DNA of 64,000 nucleotides from Cellulomonas timonensis (GCF_900046455.1 NZ_FCOT01000013.1:806001-870000), one strand, 5' to 3'. Shown: positions 1 to 9,360, counted from the stretch's first letter. The notes: generated by a model from the letters alone, not told the origin. Made by a program: numbers and translations.

Positions 1-1
1 C

Positions 2-274
2 CTGGTCCTGGTGATCATCGTGCTGCTCCTCTTCGGGGCGAAGCGGCTCCCTGATCTCGCCAAGAGCGTGGGTCAGTCATTGAAGATCTTCAAGAACGAG
101 GTCAAGGACCTCACTGAGGACAACGACACCCCGCCGCCGGCAGCCACGCCCGCCACCGTGGTCGTGCCGCCCGTCGCCGCCCCGCAGGCCGTGGCCGACC
201 CGCCCGCCGCCGCACCGCATCCTGAGCGGCCGGCGCAGGCGCCTGCGGCCGGGGGCGACCAGCCCTCGAGCTGA
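2..274 (+). CDS. tatA: Sec-independent translocase subunit TatA (5' truncated)
   Basis: TatA oligomerises in the membrane to form the passage through which the twin-arginine pathway exports folded proteins. The window opens inside the transmembrane helix (LVLVIIVLLLFGAKRLPDLA). The FGxKxLP hinge and the amphipathic helix with Lys/Asp pairs follow. The C-terminal 50 residues are Pro/Ala-rich and probably disordered. About the first 10 residues lie upstream of the window. tatC starts 5 bp downstream, so the two are surely co-transcribed. In many actinobacteria this pair sits between pafBC and a helY-type helicase, which matches the order here. TatA and TatB are hard to separate; the short form and the tatC linkage favour TatA. 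Confidence 0.93.
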   Translation: MVLVIIVLLLFGAKRLPDLAKSVGQSLKIFKNEVKDLTEDNDTPPPAATPATVVVPPVAAPQAVADPPAAAPHPERPAQAPAAGGDQPSS

Positions 275-279
275 CGCCC

Positions 280-1143
280 ATGAGCGACAAGGCCCGCCGG
301 CCAGCCGCCGGCGGCCGGATGCCGCTGCGCGAGCACCTCGTCGAGCTCCGCAAGCGGTTGTTCCTGGCCGCCTGCGGCCTCGTCGTGGGCGCGGTGGTCG
401 GATGGCTGCTGTTCGACCCGGTGTTCCACGCGCTCCAAAAGCCGCTGCTCGACGCGGCGTCCGCGCGTGGCGCCACTGCCTCGGTGAACTTCGGAGGCCT
501 GGCCACGGCGTTCGACATGCGCCTGAAGATCTCGCTGTTCCTCGGCGCGATCCTCACGAGCCCGTGGTGGCTGTTCCAGTTCTGGGCGTTCGTGACCCCG
601 GGGCTCACCCGGCGTGAGCGCGGGTACGCCATCGGCTTCGTGGGGGCGGCGGCGCCGCTGTTCCTCGCCGGGTCGTACCTCGCGTGGACCACGATGCCCA
701 CGGCGGTGCGCGTCCTGACGGACTTCATCCCGCAGGAGGCCACCAACCTGATCGACGCGCAGACCTACCTCAGCTTCGTCATGCGCTTCGTCCTCGCGTT
801 CGGCGTCGCGTTCGTGCTGCCGGTGGTGATGGTCGCAGTCAACATGGCCGGCCTCGTGCGGGCGTCCACCTGGGCCAAGGGCTGGCGGTGGGCGGTGCTG
901 CTGGCCTTCGTGTTCGCGGCGGTCATGACCCCCACCCCCGACGCGATCACAATGGTGGTCATGGCGCTGCCGATCTGCGCCCTGTACTTCATCGCCGTGG
1001 GCATCTGCGTGCTGCACGACCGCCGCGTGAACAAGGCGCGGGTCGCCGCGGGCCTGCCGCGGCTCGACGGCACGATGGCGGACGAGGACGACGACGAGGC
1101 GCCGGCCGCGTCGGCGGACGCCGACGAGCCAGGGCGCGCGTGA
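280..1143 (+). CDS. tatC: Sec-independent translocase subunit TatC
   Basis: TatC is the membrane receptor that binds twin-arginine signal peptides and recruits TatA. The 287-residue product has the family N-terminus (MPLREHLVELRKRL at about residues 14-27) and six predicted hydrophobic segments. The FWAFVTPGLTRRER loop follows the second. The conserved PTPDAITM segment near residue 212 precedes the last membrane helices. The C-terminal tail is strongly acidic. The ATG lies 5 bp after the tatA stop, and the stop overlaps the GTG of the next gene by 4 bp (GTGA), indicating translational coupling. Length and motifs are normal for the family. Confidence 0.97.
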   Translation: MSDKARRPAAGGRMPLREHLVELRKRLFLAACGLVVGAVVGWLLFDPVFHALQKPLLDAASARGATASVNFGGLATAFDMRLKISLFLGAILTSPWWLFQFWAFVTPGLTRRERGYAIGFVGAAAPLFLAGSYLAWTTMPTAVRVLTDFIPQEATNLIDAQTYLSFVMRFVLAFGVAFVLPVVMVAVNMAGLVRASTWAKGWRWAVLLAFVFAAVMTPTPDAITMVVMALPICALYFIAVGICVLHDRRVNKARVAAGLPRLDGTMADEDDDEAPAASADADEPGRA

Positions 1144-2054
1144 CTCAGATCGGCGTCGTGGTCAACCCCACCGCAGGGCGGGGCCGGGGCCACGGCGCAG
1201 GCGCCGCGACGGTCGACGCGCTGCGCCGTCGGGGGCACCACGTCGAGGACCTGTCCGCCACCGACCTGGAGGCAGCGAGCGCGCGAGCCCGCCACGCGGC
1301 CGTGCGCGGCCTCGACGCCCTGGTGATGGTGGGCGGCGACGGGATGGTCAACCTCGGCGCGAACGTCGTCGCGGAGACGGATCTGCCGCTCGGCATCGTG
1401 GCCGTGGGCACGGGCAACGACCTGGCGCGCGCCCTGGACCTGCCGCGCAGCGATGTGGACGCCTCGGTGCGCGCGATCGAGCATGGGCTCGCGCAGGGGC
1501 CGCGCGCCATCGACGCCGTCAGCGCCGGGCCGCCGCTGCACTCCACCCGCACCTGGTACCTGGGCGCGCTGTCCTGCGGCGTCGACGCGGCGGTGAACGC
1601 GCGGGCCAACACGATGCGCTGGCCCCGGGGCAGCGCCCGGTACGTGCGCGCCCTCATGGGCGAGCTGCGCGGCTTCGCCCCGTACGGGTACCGGGTGACC
1701 CTCGACGACGTCGTGTGGGAGTCCGCCGGCTGCGTGGTCGCGGTGGCGAACGCGCCGTGGATCGGCGGCGGCGTCAAGATCGCGCCCGACGCGAGGATCG
1801 ACGACGGGCTGCTCGACGTGGTCGTGGCCGGCCCCTTCACGCGGTCCGGTGTCGTGCGGATCTTCCCGGGGATGTACACGGGCCGGCATGTGCGCCATCC
1901 CGCAGTCCAGGTGTTCCGCTCCCGCACCGCGCTGATCGAGCCGGTGGAGCGGTTGGGCTCCGTCCCGCCCGACGCCTTCGCGGACGGGGAGCGGCTCGGG
2001 CCCACACCGTTGCAGGCCCAGGTGCACCCGGGCGCGGTGCGGGTGCTCGCCTGA
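1140..2054 (+). CDS. Diacylglycerol kinase / YegS-like lipid kinase family protein
   Basis: The product belongs to the DAGK catalytic family, which phosphorylates diacylglycerol or a related lipid using ATP and recycles lipid intermediates at the membrane. From the GTG at 1140 (304 aa) it shows an N-terminal NPTAGRG phosphate-binding segment (residues 9-15), the GGDG nucleotide motif (65-68) and GTGND (90-94). All three are diagnostic. The reading frame is open further upstream, but only as an antisense-like extension through tatC; the GTG overlapping the tatC stop is the sensible start. The exact lipid substrate cannot be read from the sequence. Confidence 0.92.
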   Translation: MTQIGVVVNPTAGRGRGHGAGAATVDALRRRGHHVEDLSATDLEAASARARHAAVRGLDALVMVGGDGMVNLGANVVAETDLPLGIVAVGTGNDLARALDLPRSDVDASVRAIEHGLAQGPRAIDAVSAGPPLHSTRTWYLGALSCGVDAAVNARANTMRWPRGSARYVRALMGELRGFAPYGYRVTLDDVVWESAGCVVAVANAPWIGGGVKIAPDARIDDGLLDVVVAGPFTRSGVVRIFPGMYTGRHVRHPAVQVFRSRTALIEPVERLGSVPPDAFADGERLGPTPLQAQVHPGAVRVLA

Positions 2055-2076
2055 CCGGTCGCCTAGGGTTGACGGT

Positions 2077-4923
2077 GTGGCAGGTCGTCTTGAGCAGTCC
2101 CCGGCAGAGCGTTATGCGGCAGCACGTCGGCGCGCGGCAGCCGCAGAGAGCGACCTGACCCGGTTCCGGGAGGTGCTGGACTTCCCGCTGGACGACTTCC
2201 AGGTCGAGGCGTGCGAGGCCGTCGAGCGGGGCAGCGGGGTGCTGGTCGCCGCGCCCACCGGCGCGGGCAAGACCGTGGTGGGGGAGTTCGCGGTGCACCT
2301 GGCGCTGGCCACGGGCCGCAAGGCGTTCTACACGACCCCCATCAAGGCGCTCTCCAACCAGAAGTACGGCGACCTGGTGGCCAGGCACGGCGCTGAGAAC
2401 GTGGGCCTGCTGACCGGCGACACGTCCGTCAATGGCGATGCGCCGGTGGTGGTGATGACCACCGAGGTGCTGCGGAACATGCTCTACGCCGGGTCGGGCG
2501 CCCTGGCCGGGCTCGGGTACGTGGTCATGGACGAGGTCCACTACCTCGCCGACCGGTTCCGGGGGCCGGTGTGGGAGGAGGTCATCCTGCACCTGCCCGA
2601 CGACGTGCAGCTCGTGTCCCTGTCCGCCACGGTGTCCAACGCCGAGGAGTTCGGCGACTGGCTCACCGCCGTGCGCGGCGACACGGCGGTGGTGGTGAGC
2701 GAGCACCGCCCGGTGCCCCTCGGCCAGCACGTCCTGGTCAAGGGCGCCCTGCACGACTTGTACGCGGGGCATGTGGATCCCACCGACCCCGGGGTGAACC
2801 CCCCGATCAACCCCGAGCTGGTCCGGATCGCGCAGCGCGACCGGGACAGCGGGCCCCCGCATCAGGGCCGTCGCGGCCCCGGCGACCGCGGGTACCGCGG
2901 CAGGGGCCAGGGCCCGGGACAGGGACGCGGCCGTCCCACCCCGCGGTTCATGGTGGTGGACCTGCTGGAGGAGGCGGGGCTGCTGCCCGCCATCGCGTTC
3001 ATCTTCTCGAGGGCCGGATGCGAGGGAGCCGTCGCGCAGTGCGTCGCCGCAGGGCTGCGCCTCACCGACCGGGAGCAGGAGGCGGAGATCCGCCGCGTCG
3101 TCGAGCAGCGCTGCGCCTCCATCCCCCCGGAGGACCTGGACGTGCTCGGCTACTGGGGGTTCCTCGACGCCCTCTCGCGGGGCGTGGCGGCCCATCACGC
3201 CGGGATGCTCCCGCTGTTCAAGGAGACCGTCGAGGACCTGTTCGCCCGCGGCCTGATCCGCGTGGTGTTCGCCACCGAGACGCTGGCCCTGGGCATCAAC
3301 ATGCCGGCCCGGTCGGTGGTGCTCGAGAAGCTCGTGAAGTGGGACGGCTCGCGGCACGTCGAGATCACGCCGGGGGAGTACACCCAGCTCACCGGCCGCG
3401 CCGGGCGGCGCGGCATCGACGTCGAGGGCCACGCCGTGGTGGTCGACCATCCGGGGCTGGACCTGGTGGCCCTGGCGGGGCTGGCCTCCAAGCGGCTGTA
3501 CCCGCTGCGCTCGAGCTTCCGGCCCACGTACAACATGGCCGTCAACCTCGTCTCCCAGGTGGGCCGTCCGCGAGCGCGGGAGGTGCTGGAGATGTCCTTC
3601 GCGCAGTTCCAGGCCGACCGTGGCGTGGTGGGCCTGGCCCGTGAGGCGCAGAGCCACTCGGAGGCGCTGGAGGGGTATGCCGAGGCCATGCAGTGCCACC
3701 TCGGCGACTTCCGCGAGTACGCGACGCTGCGGCGGGCGATCTCCGACCGGGAGCGGGTGTTGTCCAAGGAGGCCGCGGCGGAGCGCCGCAGGGACGTGGG
3801 ACGCTCCCTCGAGGGCCTGCGCGTCGGGGATGTCATCGAGATCCGGGCGGGGCGGCGCTCGGGCCACGCCGTGGTGCTCGACCCCGGCACGGTGGCCGGA
3901 TTCGAGGGCCCGCGCCCCACAGTCCTGACCACCGACCACCACGTGCGCCGCCTCGCCGTCGACGACGTGGGCGACGGCGTGCGCAAGCTCGGGTTCCTGC
4001 GGGTGCCGAAGTCCTTCAACGGCCGCACCGCCTCGGGCCGGCGCGACCTCGCGGCGACCCTGCGGCGGACACTGGCCGACCTCGACGTGGGCGACCCGCA
4101 CCGCGAGCCGAAGGGCTCCGGGCGCCGGGCGGGCCGTCGTGGCCGGGCCCAGGGGCCGGAGGACTCGATCCTGCTCGACCTGCGGCGCCAGCTGCGGGCG
4201 CACCCGTGCCACCAGTGCCCCGAGCGCGAGGACCACGCCCGCTGGGCGGAGCGGTGGTCGCGCCTGAAGCGTGAGCACGACGCCCTGGTGGCGCGGATCG
4301 CTGGACGCACCGGGTCGATCGCCAAGGTCTTCGACCGCATCTGCGAGGTGCTGCTCCAACTCGGCTACCTGCGCACCGACACCGCGGACGACGGCAGCGC
4401 CCGCACGGTCGTCACCGAGGACGGCCGCTGGCTGCGCCGGATCTACGCGGAGAACGACCTGCTCGTCGCCGAGTGCCTGCGTCGTGGGGCGTGGCAGGGC
4501 CTCGACCCGGCGGGGCTGGCGGCGGCGGTCTCGACAGTGGTGTACTCCGCGCGCCGCGACGACCGCGAGGGCAGCCCGTCCATCCCCGGCGGCCCGCACG
4601 GCCCGTTGGGGCAGGCGCTCGACGAGACCGTGCGCATCTGGTCCGAGCTCGACGACCTGGAGGCGGGGCACCGCCTGGAGGCGACGGGGCCGATCGACCT
4701 GGGGCTGGTGCAGTCGGTGCACCGCTGGGCCCAGGGCCGCTCGCTCGACTCCGTGCTGCGGGGCAGCGAGCTCGCGGCGGGGGACTTCGTGCGGTGGTGC
4801 AAGCAGGTGATCGACCTGCTCGACCAGCTCGCCCAGGCGGCCCCGGACGCGCGCCTGCGGCAGACCGCGGGCCGTGCTGTGCAGGCGCTTCGCCGTGGGG
4901 TGGTCGCGTACTCCTCGCTGTGA
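2077..4923 (+). CDS. helY: Ski2/Mtr4-like DEAD/DEAH-box helicase (HelY type)
   Basis: This 948-residue superfamily 2 helicase probably unwinds structured RNA. It has Walker A APTGAGKT (59-66), DEVH in motif II (152-155), SAT in motif III (183-185), and TGRAGRRG in motif VI. A long C-terminal DSHCT-like region is typical of Ski2/Mtr4 and mycobacterial HelY proteins. Residues about 260-290 form a Gly/Arg/Gln-rich spacer with RG repeats between the two helicase lobes. The GTG at 2077 lies 22 bp after the kinase stop, and no better start is seen. The tatA-tatC-helY neighbourhood is conserved in actinobacteria. The RNA targets are unknown. Confidence 0.94.
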   Translation: MAGRLEQSPAERYAAARRRAAAAESDLTRFREVLDFPLDDFQVEACEAVERGSGVLVAAPTGAGKTVVGEFAVHLALATGRKAFYTTPIKALSNQKYGDLVARHGAENVGLLTGDTSVNGDAPVVVMTTEVLRNMLYAGSGALAGLGYVVMDEVHYLADRFRGPVWEEVILHLPDDVQLVSLSATVSNAEEFGDWLTAVRGDTAVVVSEHRPVPLGQHVLVKGALHDLYAGHVDPTDPGVNPPINPELVRIAQRDRDSGPPHQGRRGPGDRGYRGRGQGPGQGRGRPTPRFMVVDLLEEAGLLPAIAFIFSRAGCEGAVAQCVAAGLRLTDREQEAEIRRVVEQRCASIPPEDLDVLGYWGFLDALSRGVAAHHAGMLPLFKETVEDLFARGLIRVVFATETLALGINMPARSVVLEKLVKWDGSRHVEITPGEYTQLTGRAGRRGIDVEGHAVVVDHPGLDLVALAGLASKRLYPLRSSFRPTYNMAVNLVSQVGRPRAREVLEMSFAQFQADRGVVGLAREAQSHSEALEGYAEAMQCHLGDFREYATLRRAISDRERVLSKEAAAERRRDVGRSLEGLRVGDVIEIRAGRRSGHAVVLDPGTVAGFEGPRPTVLTTDHHVRRLAVDDVGDGVRKLGFLRVPKSFNGRTASGRRDLAATLRRTLADLDVGDPHREPKGSGRRAGRRGRAQGPEDSILLDLRRQLRAHPCHQCPEREDHARWAERWSRLKREHDALVARIAGRTGSIAKVFDRICEVLLQLGYLRTDTADDGSARTVVTEDGRWLRRIYAENDLLVAECLRRGAWQGLDPAGLAAAVSTVVYSARRDDREGSPSIPGGPHGPLGQALDETVRIWSELDDLEAGHRLEATGPIDLGLVQSVHRWAQGRSLDSVLRGSELAAGDFVRWCKQVIDLLDQLAQAAPDARLRQTAGRAVQALRRGVVAYSSL

Positions 4924-4943
4924 CGGCGATATGGTGAGCCCTC

Positions 4944-6587
4944 GTGAGCTCAACCTTGTATCGCCACGGCGTGGTGCATTCCCCCGCGGACCCTTTTGCC
5001 GAGGCGCTGGTCGTCGAGGACGGCGTGATCGCCTGGATCGGCGCCGACGACACCGCTGACGGCATGGCGGACCGCGCGGACGAGGTCGTGGACCTCAATG
5101 GCGCCCTGGTCGCCCCGGGATTCGTGGACGCCCACGCGCACCTCCTCGAGACCGGTTTCGCGCTCGACGGCATCGCGCTGACCCGTGAGGCGGGCGTGCG
5201 TTCGCTGGCTGACGCCCTCGCGGCCGTCCATGAGGCCGCGAGGAGCCGCGCCGGCTCGGAGCCGCTCCTGGGCCATGGCTGGGACGAGCAGGGGTGGCCC
5301 GAGGGGCGGGCTCCGCGCATCGAGGAGCTCGACCAGGCCGCTGGCGGCCGCCCGGTGTACCTCGCGCGGGTCGACGCCCACTCCGCCGTCGTCTCGTCGT
5401 CCTTCGCCGAGGCGGCCGGCCTGCGCGGGCTCCCCGGCTGGTCCGAGGACGGCCGGGTCGAGCGGGACGCGCACCATGCCGCCCGGGCGCTCGCCCGCGA
5501 CGTCGGCGACGAGCGCCGCGAGGAGCTGGCCCTCCGGGCGATGCGCGCCGCCGCGGCCGTCGGGATCGTCTCGCTGCACGAGCAGAGCGCCCCGTTCATC
5601 GACACCCGCGAAGGGCTCGCCCAGCTCATCGCGGCCACGTCCGACGCCGCGAGCGGGCTCCCGCTGGTGGTCGGCTACCGCGGTGAGCTCTGCGTCACGA
5701 GCGACGACGCGCGCGAGCTGATGGCCGCCATCCCGGGACTGACGGGCATCGGCGGGGACCTGTCCGTGGACGGCTCGCTCGGCTCGCGCACCGCGGCCCT
5801 GCGCGCCCCGTACACCGACGCGCCCGCAGGCTCCGAGCACCCGAACGGCGCTCTCTACCTCAGCGCCGAGCAGATCTGCAACCACCTTGGCTCCGTGACC
5901 CGGGCCGGGCTCCAGGCCGGCTTCCACGTCATCGGCGACCGGGCGATGGACGAGCTGCTGATCGGGATGCGTGCGGCCGTCGACGTCGAGGGCGTCGACG
6001 CGATCCGTGGCGCGGGCCACCGCATCGAGCATGCCGAGATGATCGACGCGCACGCGCTGGCCACCCTTGTGCTGCTCGGGGTGCGCCTGAGCGTTCAGCC
6101 GGCGTTCGACGCGGCCTGGGGCGGCCCTGACGGCATGTACGCCGCCCGGCTCGGCGCAGGGCGTGCTGCCGCGCTCAACCCGCTCGCCGACCTCGCCGCC
6201 GCGGGGATCCCGCTGGCGTTCGGCTCTGACGCGCCGGTCACGCCGTTCGACCCGTGGGGCGCCGTCCGGGCGGCGATCAGCCACCAGGCCGCCGACCAGC
6301 GGATCTCGGCGCGTGCCGCGTTCCGGGCGCACACCCGGGGCGGGTGGCGCGCGGCAGGCCTCGACCACACCGGCGCGGGAGAGATCCGGGTCGGCGCGCC
6401 GGCACACCTCGCGATCTGGCGGGCGGAGCACCTCGCCGTCCAGGGCGCCGGCGGGCGTGTCGCGACTTGGAGCACGGACGCGCGTGCGGGCACCCCGCTC
6501 CTGCCGGATCTCGAGCCCGGGGCCGTCGCGCCGCAGTGCGTGCGGACCGTTCGATCCGGCGTCGTCCTGCACGACGAGCTGGCGTGA
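4944..6587 (+). CDS. Amidohydrolase family 3 protein (YtcJ-like)
   Basis: This is a cytoplasmic metal-dependent hydrolase of the amidohydrolase superfamily; the substrate is unknown. The 547-residue product has an N-terminal beta-sandwich segment (LYRHGVVHSP..VVEDGVIAWIG) and the metal-binding HxH in VDAHAHLLETG (64-66). Further ligands appear in FHVIGDRAMDE and HRIEHAEM, with the late Asp in FGSDAPVTPFDPW. These match the YtcJ/amidohydrolase_3 pattern. The GTG start lies 20 bp after helY, so it may be read with it. No signal peptide is present. The next gene lies 366 bp away behind its own promoter, so this is probably the last gene of the operon. Confidence 0.9.
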   Translation: MSSTLYRHGVVHSPADPFAEALVVEDGVIAWIGADDTADGMADRADEVVDLNGALVAPGFVDAHAHLLETGFALDGIALTREAGVRSLADALAAVHEAARSRAGSEPLLGHGWDEQGWPEGRAPRIEELDQAAGGRPVYLARVDAHSAVVSSSFAEAAGLRGLPGWSEDGRVERDAHHAARALARDVGDERREELALRAMRAAAAVGIVSLHEQSAPFIDTREGLAQLIAATSDAASGLPLVVGYRGELCVTSDDARELMAAIPGLTGIGGDLSVDGSLGSRTAALRAPYTDAPAGSEHPNGALYLSAEQICNHLGSVTRAGLQAGFHVIGDRAMDELLIGMRAAVDVEGVDAIRGAGHRIEHAEMIDAHALATLVLLGVRLSVQPAFDAAWGGPDGMYAARLGAGRAAALNPLADLAAAGIPLAFGSDAPVTPFDPWGAVRAAISHQAADQRISARAAFRAHTRGGWRAAGLDHTGAGEIRVGAPAHLAIWRAEHLAVQGAGGRVATWSTDARAGTPLLPDLEPGAVAPQCVRTVRSGVVLHDELA

Positions 6588-6953
6588 TCCGCGTGGCCTA
6601 AATCACCCGGTCGGCGCAACACTCGGAGGGCTCGACGACACTCCGGGCGACACGCCGGACGCGCGTATCCGACAAGCCACAAAACAGGACAGACTGACCT
6701 GCACGTATGCGGCTGAGCAGTGCCGATCCTTGCTTGACACGTTCACGCCAGGCGGTAGGTTCTCCAGGTGTTCCGCATCTGCGGATGACCGGTCGGTCGG
6801 GTGCTTCCCGGCCCTCCGCCCGCGGACCAGGACCCGGCTGGGCCCGCGTGTTCAGTAGAAAACGGATGGCGTCGTCTCGGCGCCGACCGGCACGAAGGAC
6901 ACGCGGGCCGGTCGGCCCGGACCTGGGCTCCGGCGCTGACGTACCCTGCTCCG
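6588..6953 (+). other. Intergenic leader region upstream of lnt
   Basis: This 366-bp stretch has no credible gene. It holds a strong SigA-like promoter (see 6734-6761) followed by about 185 bp of GC-rich sequence that could fold into several hairpins. Just before the lnt start there is a TACCCT hexamer six bases from the GTG, consistent with a second, leaderless promoter. The first part, after the amidohydrolase stop, shows no clear intrinsic terminator. Confidence 0.5.
6734..6761 (+). promoter_or_regulatory. SigA-type promoter (TTGACA-N16-TAGGTT)
   Basis: A perfect -35 hexamer TTGACA (6734-6739) is followed after 16 bases by TAGGTT (6756-6761), a good actinobacterial -10. Transcription would start near 6768, about 185 bases before the lnt start. 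It may drive lnt-ppm with a long 5' leader, or a separate small RNA. Confidence 0.6.
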
Positions 6954-8519
6954 GTGCCCCTTCGCGAGCCCTCCCGCTGGTCGACGATCCTTCTCGCAGT
7001 CGTCGGCGGCATCCTCACCTGGGCCGCGTTCCCCGACGTCGGATGGTGGGGGACCGCCTACCTCGGCGTGGCAGTCCTCTTCCTCGCCATGCGGCGGGAC
7101 AGCGCCTGGTGGAACGCGCTCGTCGGCCTCGTGTGGGGCGTCACGTTCTTCGCGCCGCACATCACCTGGGCGGATTTCGCGGTCGGACGCGTCCCCTGGC
7201 TGGCGCTGACGGTCTTCGAGGCCTGCTACATCGCGCTGCTCGGCGCGGCCTGGACGTGGGCCCGTCGAGGGAACTCCGTCTGGCGCAGCGCCGGGCTGCA
7301 GCTCGTCGTGTTCGTCGTGCTGTGGGTCGCGATGGAGGAGCTGCGCTCCGGGTGGCCGTTCGGCGGATTCCCCTGGGGCCGGCTGGCGTTCTCCCAGGCG
7401 TCCTCCCCGATGGTCGCGTTCGCGTGGATCGCGGGCGCGCCACTCGTCACCGCCGTCGTCGTCGCGGTCGGGGTGCTGCTGGCCCAGACCTGGACCGCGA
7501 TCCGCACGGGCGCCGTCGGCCTCGCCGGACTGCGCGGCGCCGTCGCGGTCGTACTGGTCGTGGTGGGGGCGCTCATCCCGCTCGACAGCAGGGCGCAGAC
7601 GGGGGACCTGCAGGTGGGCGCCGTCCAGGGCAATGTCCCCACTCCCGGCCTCGACGCCTTCGCCCAGCGCCGACAGGTGCTCGACAACCACCTCGCGGGC
7701 ACGCACGCGCTGCTGGAACGGGTCGAGCGCGGCCAGCTCGACCTCGTGGTCTGGCCGGAGAACGGCAGCGACATCGACCCCCAGGTCGACGCCGAGGCGG
7801 CCGCCCTCATCGACGAGGCGGCGCGCGCGGTGGACGCCCCGGTGCTCGTCGGCACCGTCGAGTACCCGCCCACGGGCGGCCGCTACAACACCGCCGTGCT
7901 CTGGGAGCCCGGGCTCGGCGTCGTCGCCCAGTACTCCAAGCAGCACCCGGCGCCCTTCGCCGAGTACATCCCGATGCGCGATTTCTTCCGCAATTTCTCC
8001 TCGGCGGTCGACCTGGTCACCACGGACATGATCGCCGGCGACAAGGTGGGCGTCGTGCCCGTCGACGTGCCGAGACTGGGGCGCACAGTCATCGTGGGTG
8101 ATGTGATCTGCTTCGAGGTCGCCTACGACAGCCTCGCCCGGGACGCGGTGCGGGCCGGCGCCGAGGTGCTCGTCGTCCAGACCAACAACGCGACGTTCGG
8201 CTACACGGCCGAGTCGACCCAGCAGCTCGCCATGTCGCGGCTGCGCGCGGTGGAGCTCGGGCGCGCCACAGTGCAGATCTCCACCGTGGGCGTCAGCGCG
8301 GTCATCGCGCCCAACGGCGCCGTCACCCAGGAGACAGGGCTCTTCACTGCGGAGCAGCTCATCGCTACGCTCCCTCTGCGCGACTCCCTCACGCCGGCCG
8401 CCCGGCTCGGCGGCTGGCCCGCGTGGATCGCTGACGCCCTGGCCGTCTGCGTCGTCGTCACCGGGATGGCCGGTGCGCGGCGCATCCGGCGTGACGACCG
8501 CCCCGAGGGAGCCCGATGA
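6954..8519 (+). CDS. lnt: Apolipoprotein N-acyltransferase
   Basis: Lnt adds the third acyl chain to the N-terminal cysteine of lipoproteins in the membrane. From the GTG at 6954 (521 aa) there are several N-terminal membrane helices followed by a nitrilase-like domain. The expected catalytic triad is present: Glu269 in WPENGSD, Lys329 in YSKQHPAPFAEYIP and Cys386 in ICFEVAYD. The GTG is chosen because the protein homology starts there (PLREPSRW then hydrophobic) and a TACCCT -10-like hexamer ends six bases before it, suggesting a leaderless transcript. The stop overlaps the ATG of the next gene by 4 bp. In mycobacteria these two activities are fused or adjacent as Ppm1/Ppm2. Confidence 0.95.
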   Translation: MPLREPSRWSTILLAVVGGILTWAAFPDVGWWGTAYLGVAVLFLAMRRDSAWWNALVGLVWGVTFFAPHITWADFAVGRVPWLALTVFEACYIALLGAAWTWARRGNSVWRSAGLQLVVFVVLWVAMEELRSGWPFGGFPWGRLAFSQASSPMVAFAWIAGAPLVTAVVVAVGVLLAQTWTAIRTGAVGLAGLRGAVAVVLVVVGALIPLDSRAQTGDLQVGAVQGNVPTPGLDAFAQRRQVLDNHLAGTHALLERVERGQLDLVVWPENGSDIDPQVDAEAAALIDEAARAVDAPVLVGTVEYPPTGGRYNTAVLWEPGLGVVAQYSKQHPAPFAEYIPMRDFFRNFSSAVDLVTTDMIAGDKVGVVPVDVPRLGRTVIVGDVICFEVAYDSLARDAVRAGAEVLVVQTNNATFGYTAESTQQLAMSRLRAVELGRATVQISTVGVSAVIAPNGAVTQETGLFTAEQLIATLPLRDSLTPAARLGGWPAWIADALAVCVVVTGMAGARRIRRDDRPEGAR

Positions 8520-9325
8520 CGTCCGACCTCCAGCCGCCCAGTGCCCTGCCCGGCCGCGTGCTCGTCGTGGTGCCGACCTATGACGAGCGCGCGAACCTGC
8601 CCGGCGCCCTGGAGCGGCTGCGCGCGAGCGTGCCCGCCGCCGACGTGCTGGTGGTCGACGACGGCTCGCCCGACGGCACCGGTGAGCTCGCCGAGGAGTT
8701 CGCCGCCGCGGACGCCGCGCGCCATGGGCGCACTGCCGTCCACGTGATGCACCGATCCGGCAAGCAGGGGCTCGGCACCGCCTACGTCGCCGGGTTCCGC
8801 TGGGGCCTGGAGCGCGACTACGACGTGATCGTCGAGATGGACGCTGACGGCTCCCACCGCGCCGAGGACCTGCCCTCGCTGCTCGCGGCGCTCAACGGCG
8901 CCGACCTGGTGCTCGGCTCGCGGTGGGTCCCGGGCGGCGCGGTCGTGAACTGGCCGCTGAGCCGCCAGCTGCTCTCCCGGGGCGGCAACACCTACACCCG
9001 GCTCGCGCTGGGCCTGCCGCTGCGCGACGCCACGGGCGGGTTCCGGGCGTACCGGGCGCAGATGCTGCGCAAGCTGGAGCTCGCGGACGTCGAGTCGCAC
9101 GGGTACTGCTTCCAGGTCGATATGGCCTGGCGGGTGCTCCGCGCCGGCGGCACGGCCGTGGAGGTGCCGATCACGTTCGTGGAGCGTGCGCTGGGGGAGT
9201 CGAAGATGAGCCGCGACATCGTCGTCGAGGCGCTCACCAAGGTGACCGTGTGGGGGGCGCAGCATCGCCTCGGCCAACTGCGCGCCATGGCTCGGCGCGT
9301 GGTGGGCCGGTCGTCGAGCCGCTGA
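8516..9325 (+). CDS. ppm1: Polyprenol monophosphomannose synthase
   Basis: This GT2 enzyme transfers mannose from GDP-mannose to polyprenyl phosphate. The product is the mannose donor for lipoglycan and protein mannosylation outside the membrane. The 269-residue product has the family N-terminus VVPTYDERANLP, VVDDGSPDGT, the metal-binding DADG (D109-D111) and GSRWVPGG. There is no C-terminal membrane domain, so membrane association probably comes from the partner Lnt, with which it is translationally coupled (ATGA overlap). The operon ends at the hairpin at 9361-9392. Gene order lnt-ppm next to a convergent rbpA matches mycobacteria. Confidence 0.94.
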   Translation: MTSDLQPPSALPGRVLVVVPTYDERANLPGALERLRASVPAADVLVVDDGSPDGTGELAEEFAAADAARHGRTAVHVMHRSGKQGLGTAYVAGFRWGLERDYDVIVEMDADGSHRAEDLPSLLAALNGADLVLGSRWVPGGAVVNWPLSRQLLSRGGNTYTRLALGLPLRDATGGFRAYRAQMLRKLELADVESHGYCFQVDMAWRVLRAGGTAVEVPITFVERALGESKMSRDIVVEALTKVTVWGAQHRLGQLRAMARRVVGRSSSR

Positions 9326-9360
9326 TCGCGCTGGCGCGCACCGGTGCGCCAGGGACGACG

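Noticed and set aside
1837-4953. Very long minus-strand open frame (over 1000 codons) opposite the helicase
   Set aside because: It is antisense to a clear helicase gene, rich in His/Arg/Gly/Ala with no domain, and is explained by the GC-rich third positions of the true gene.
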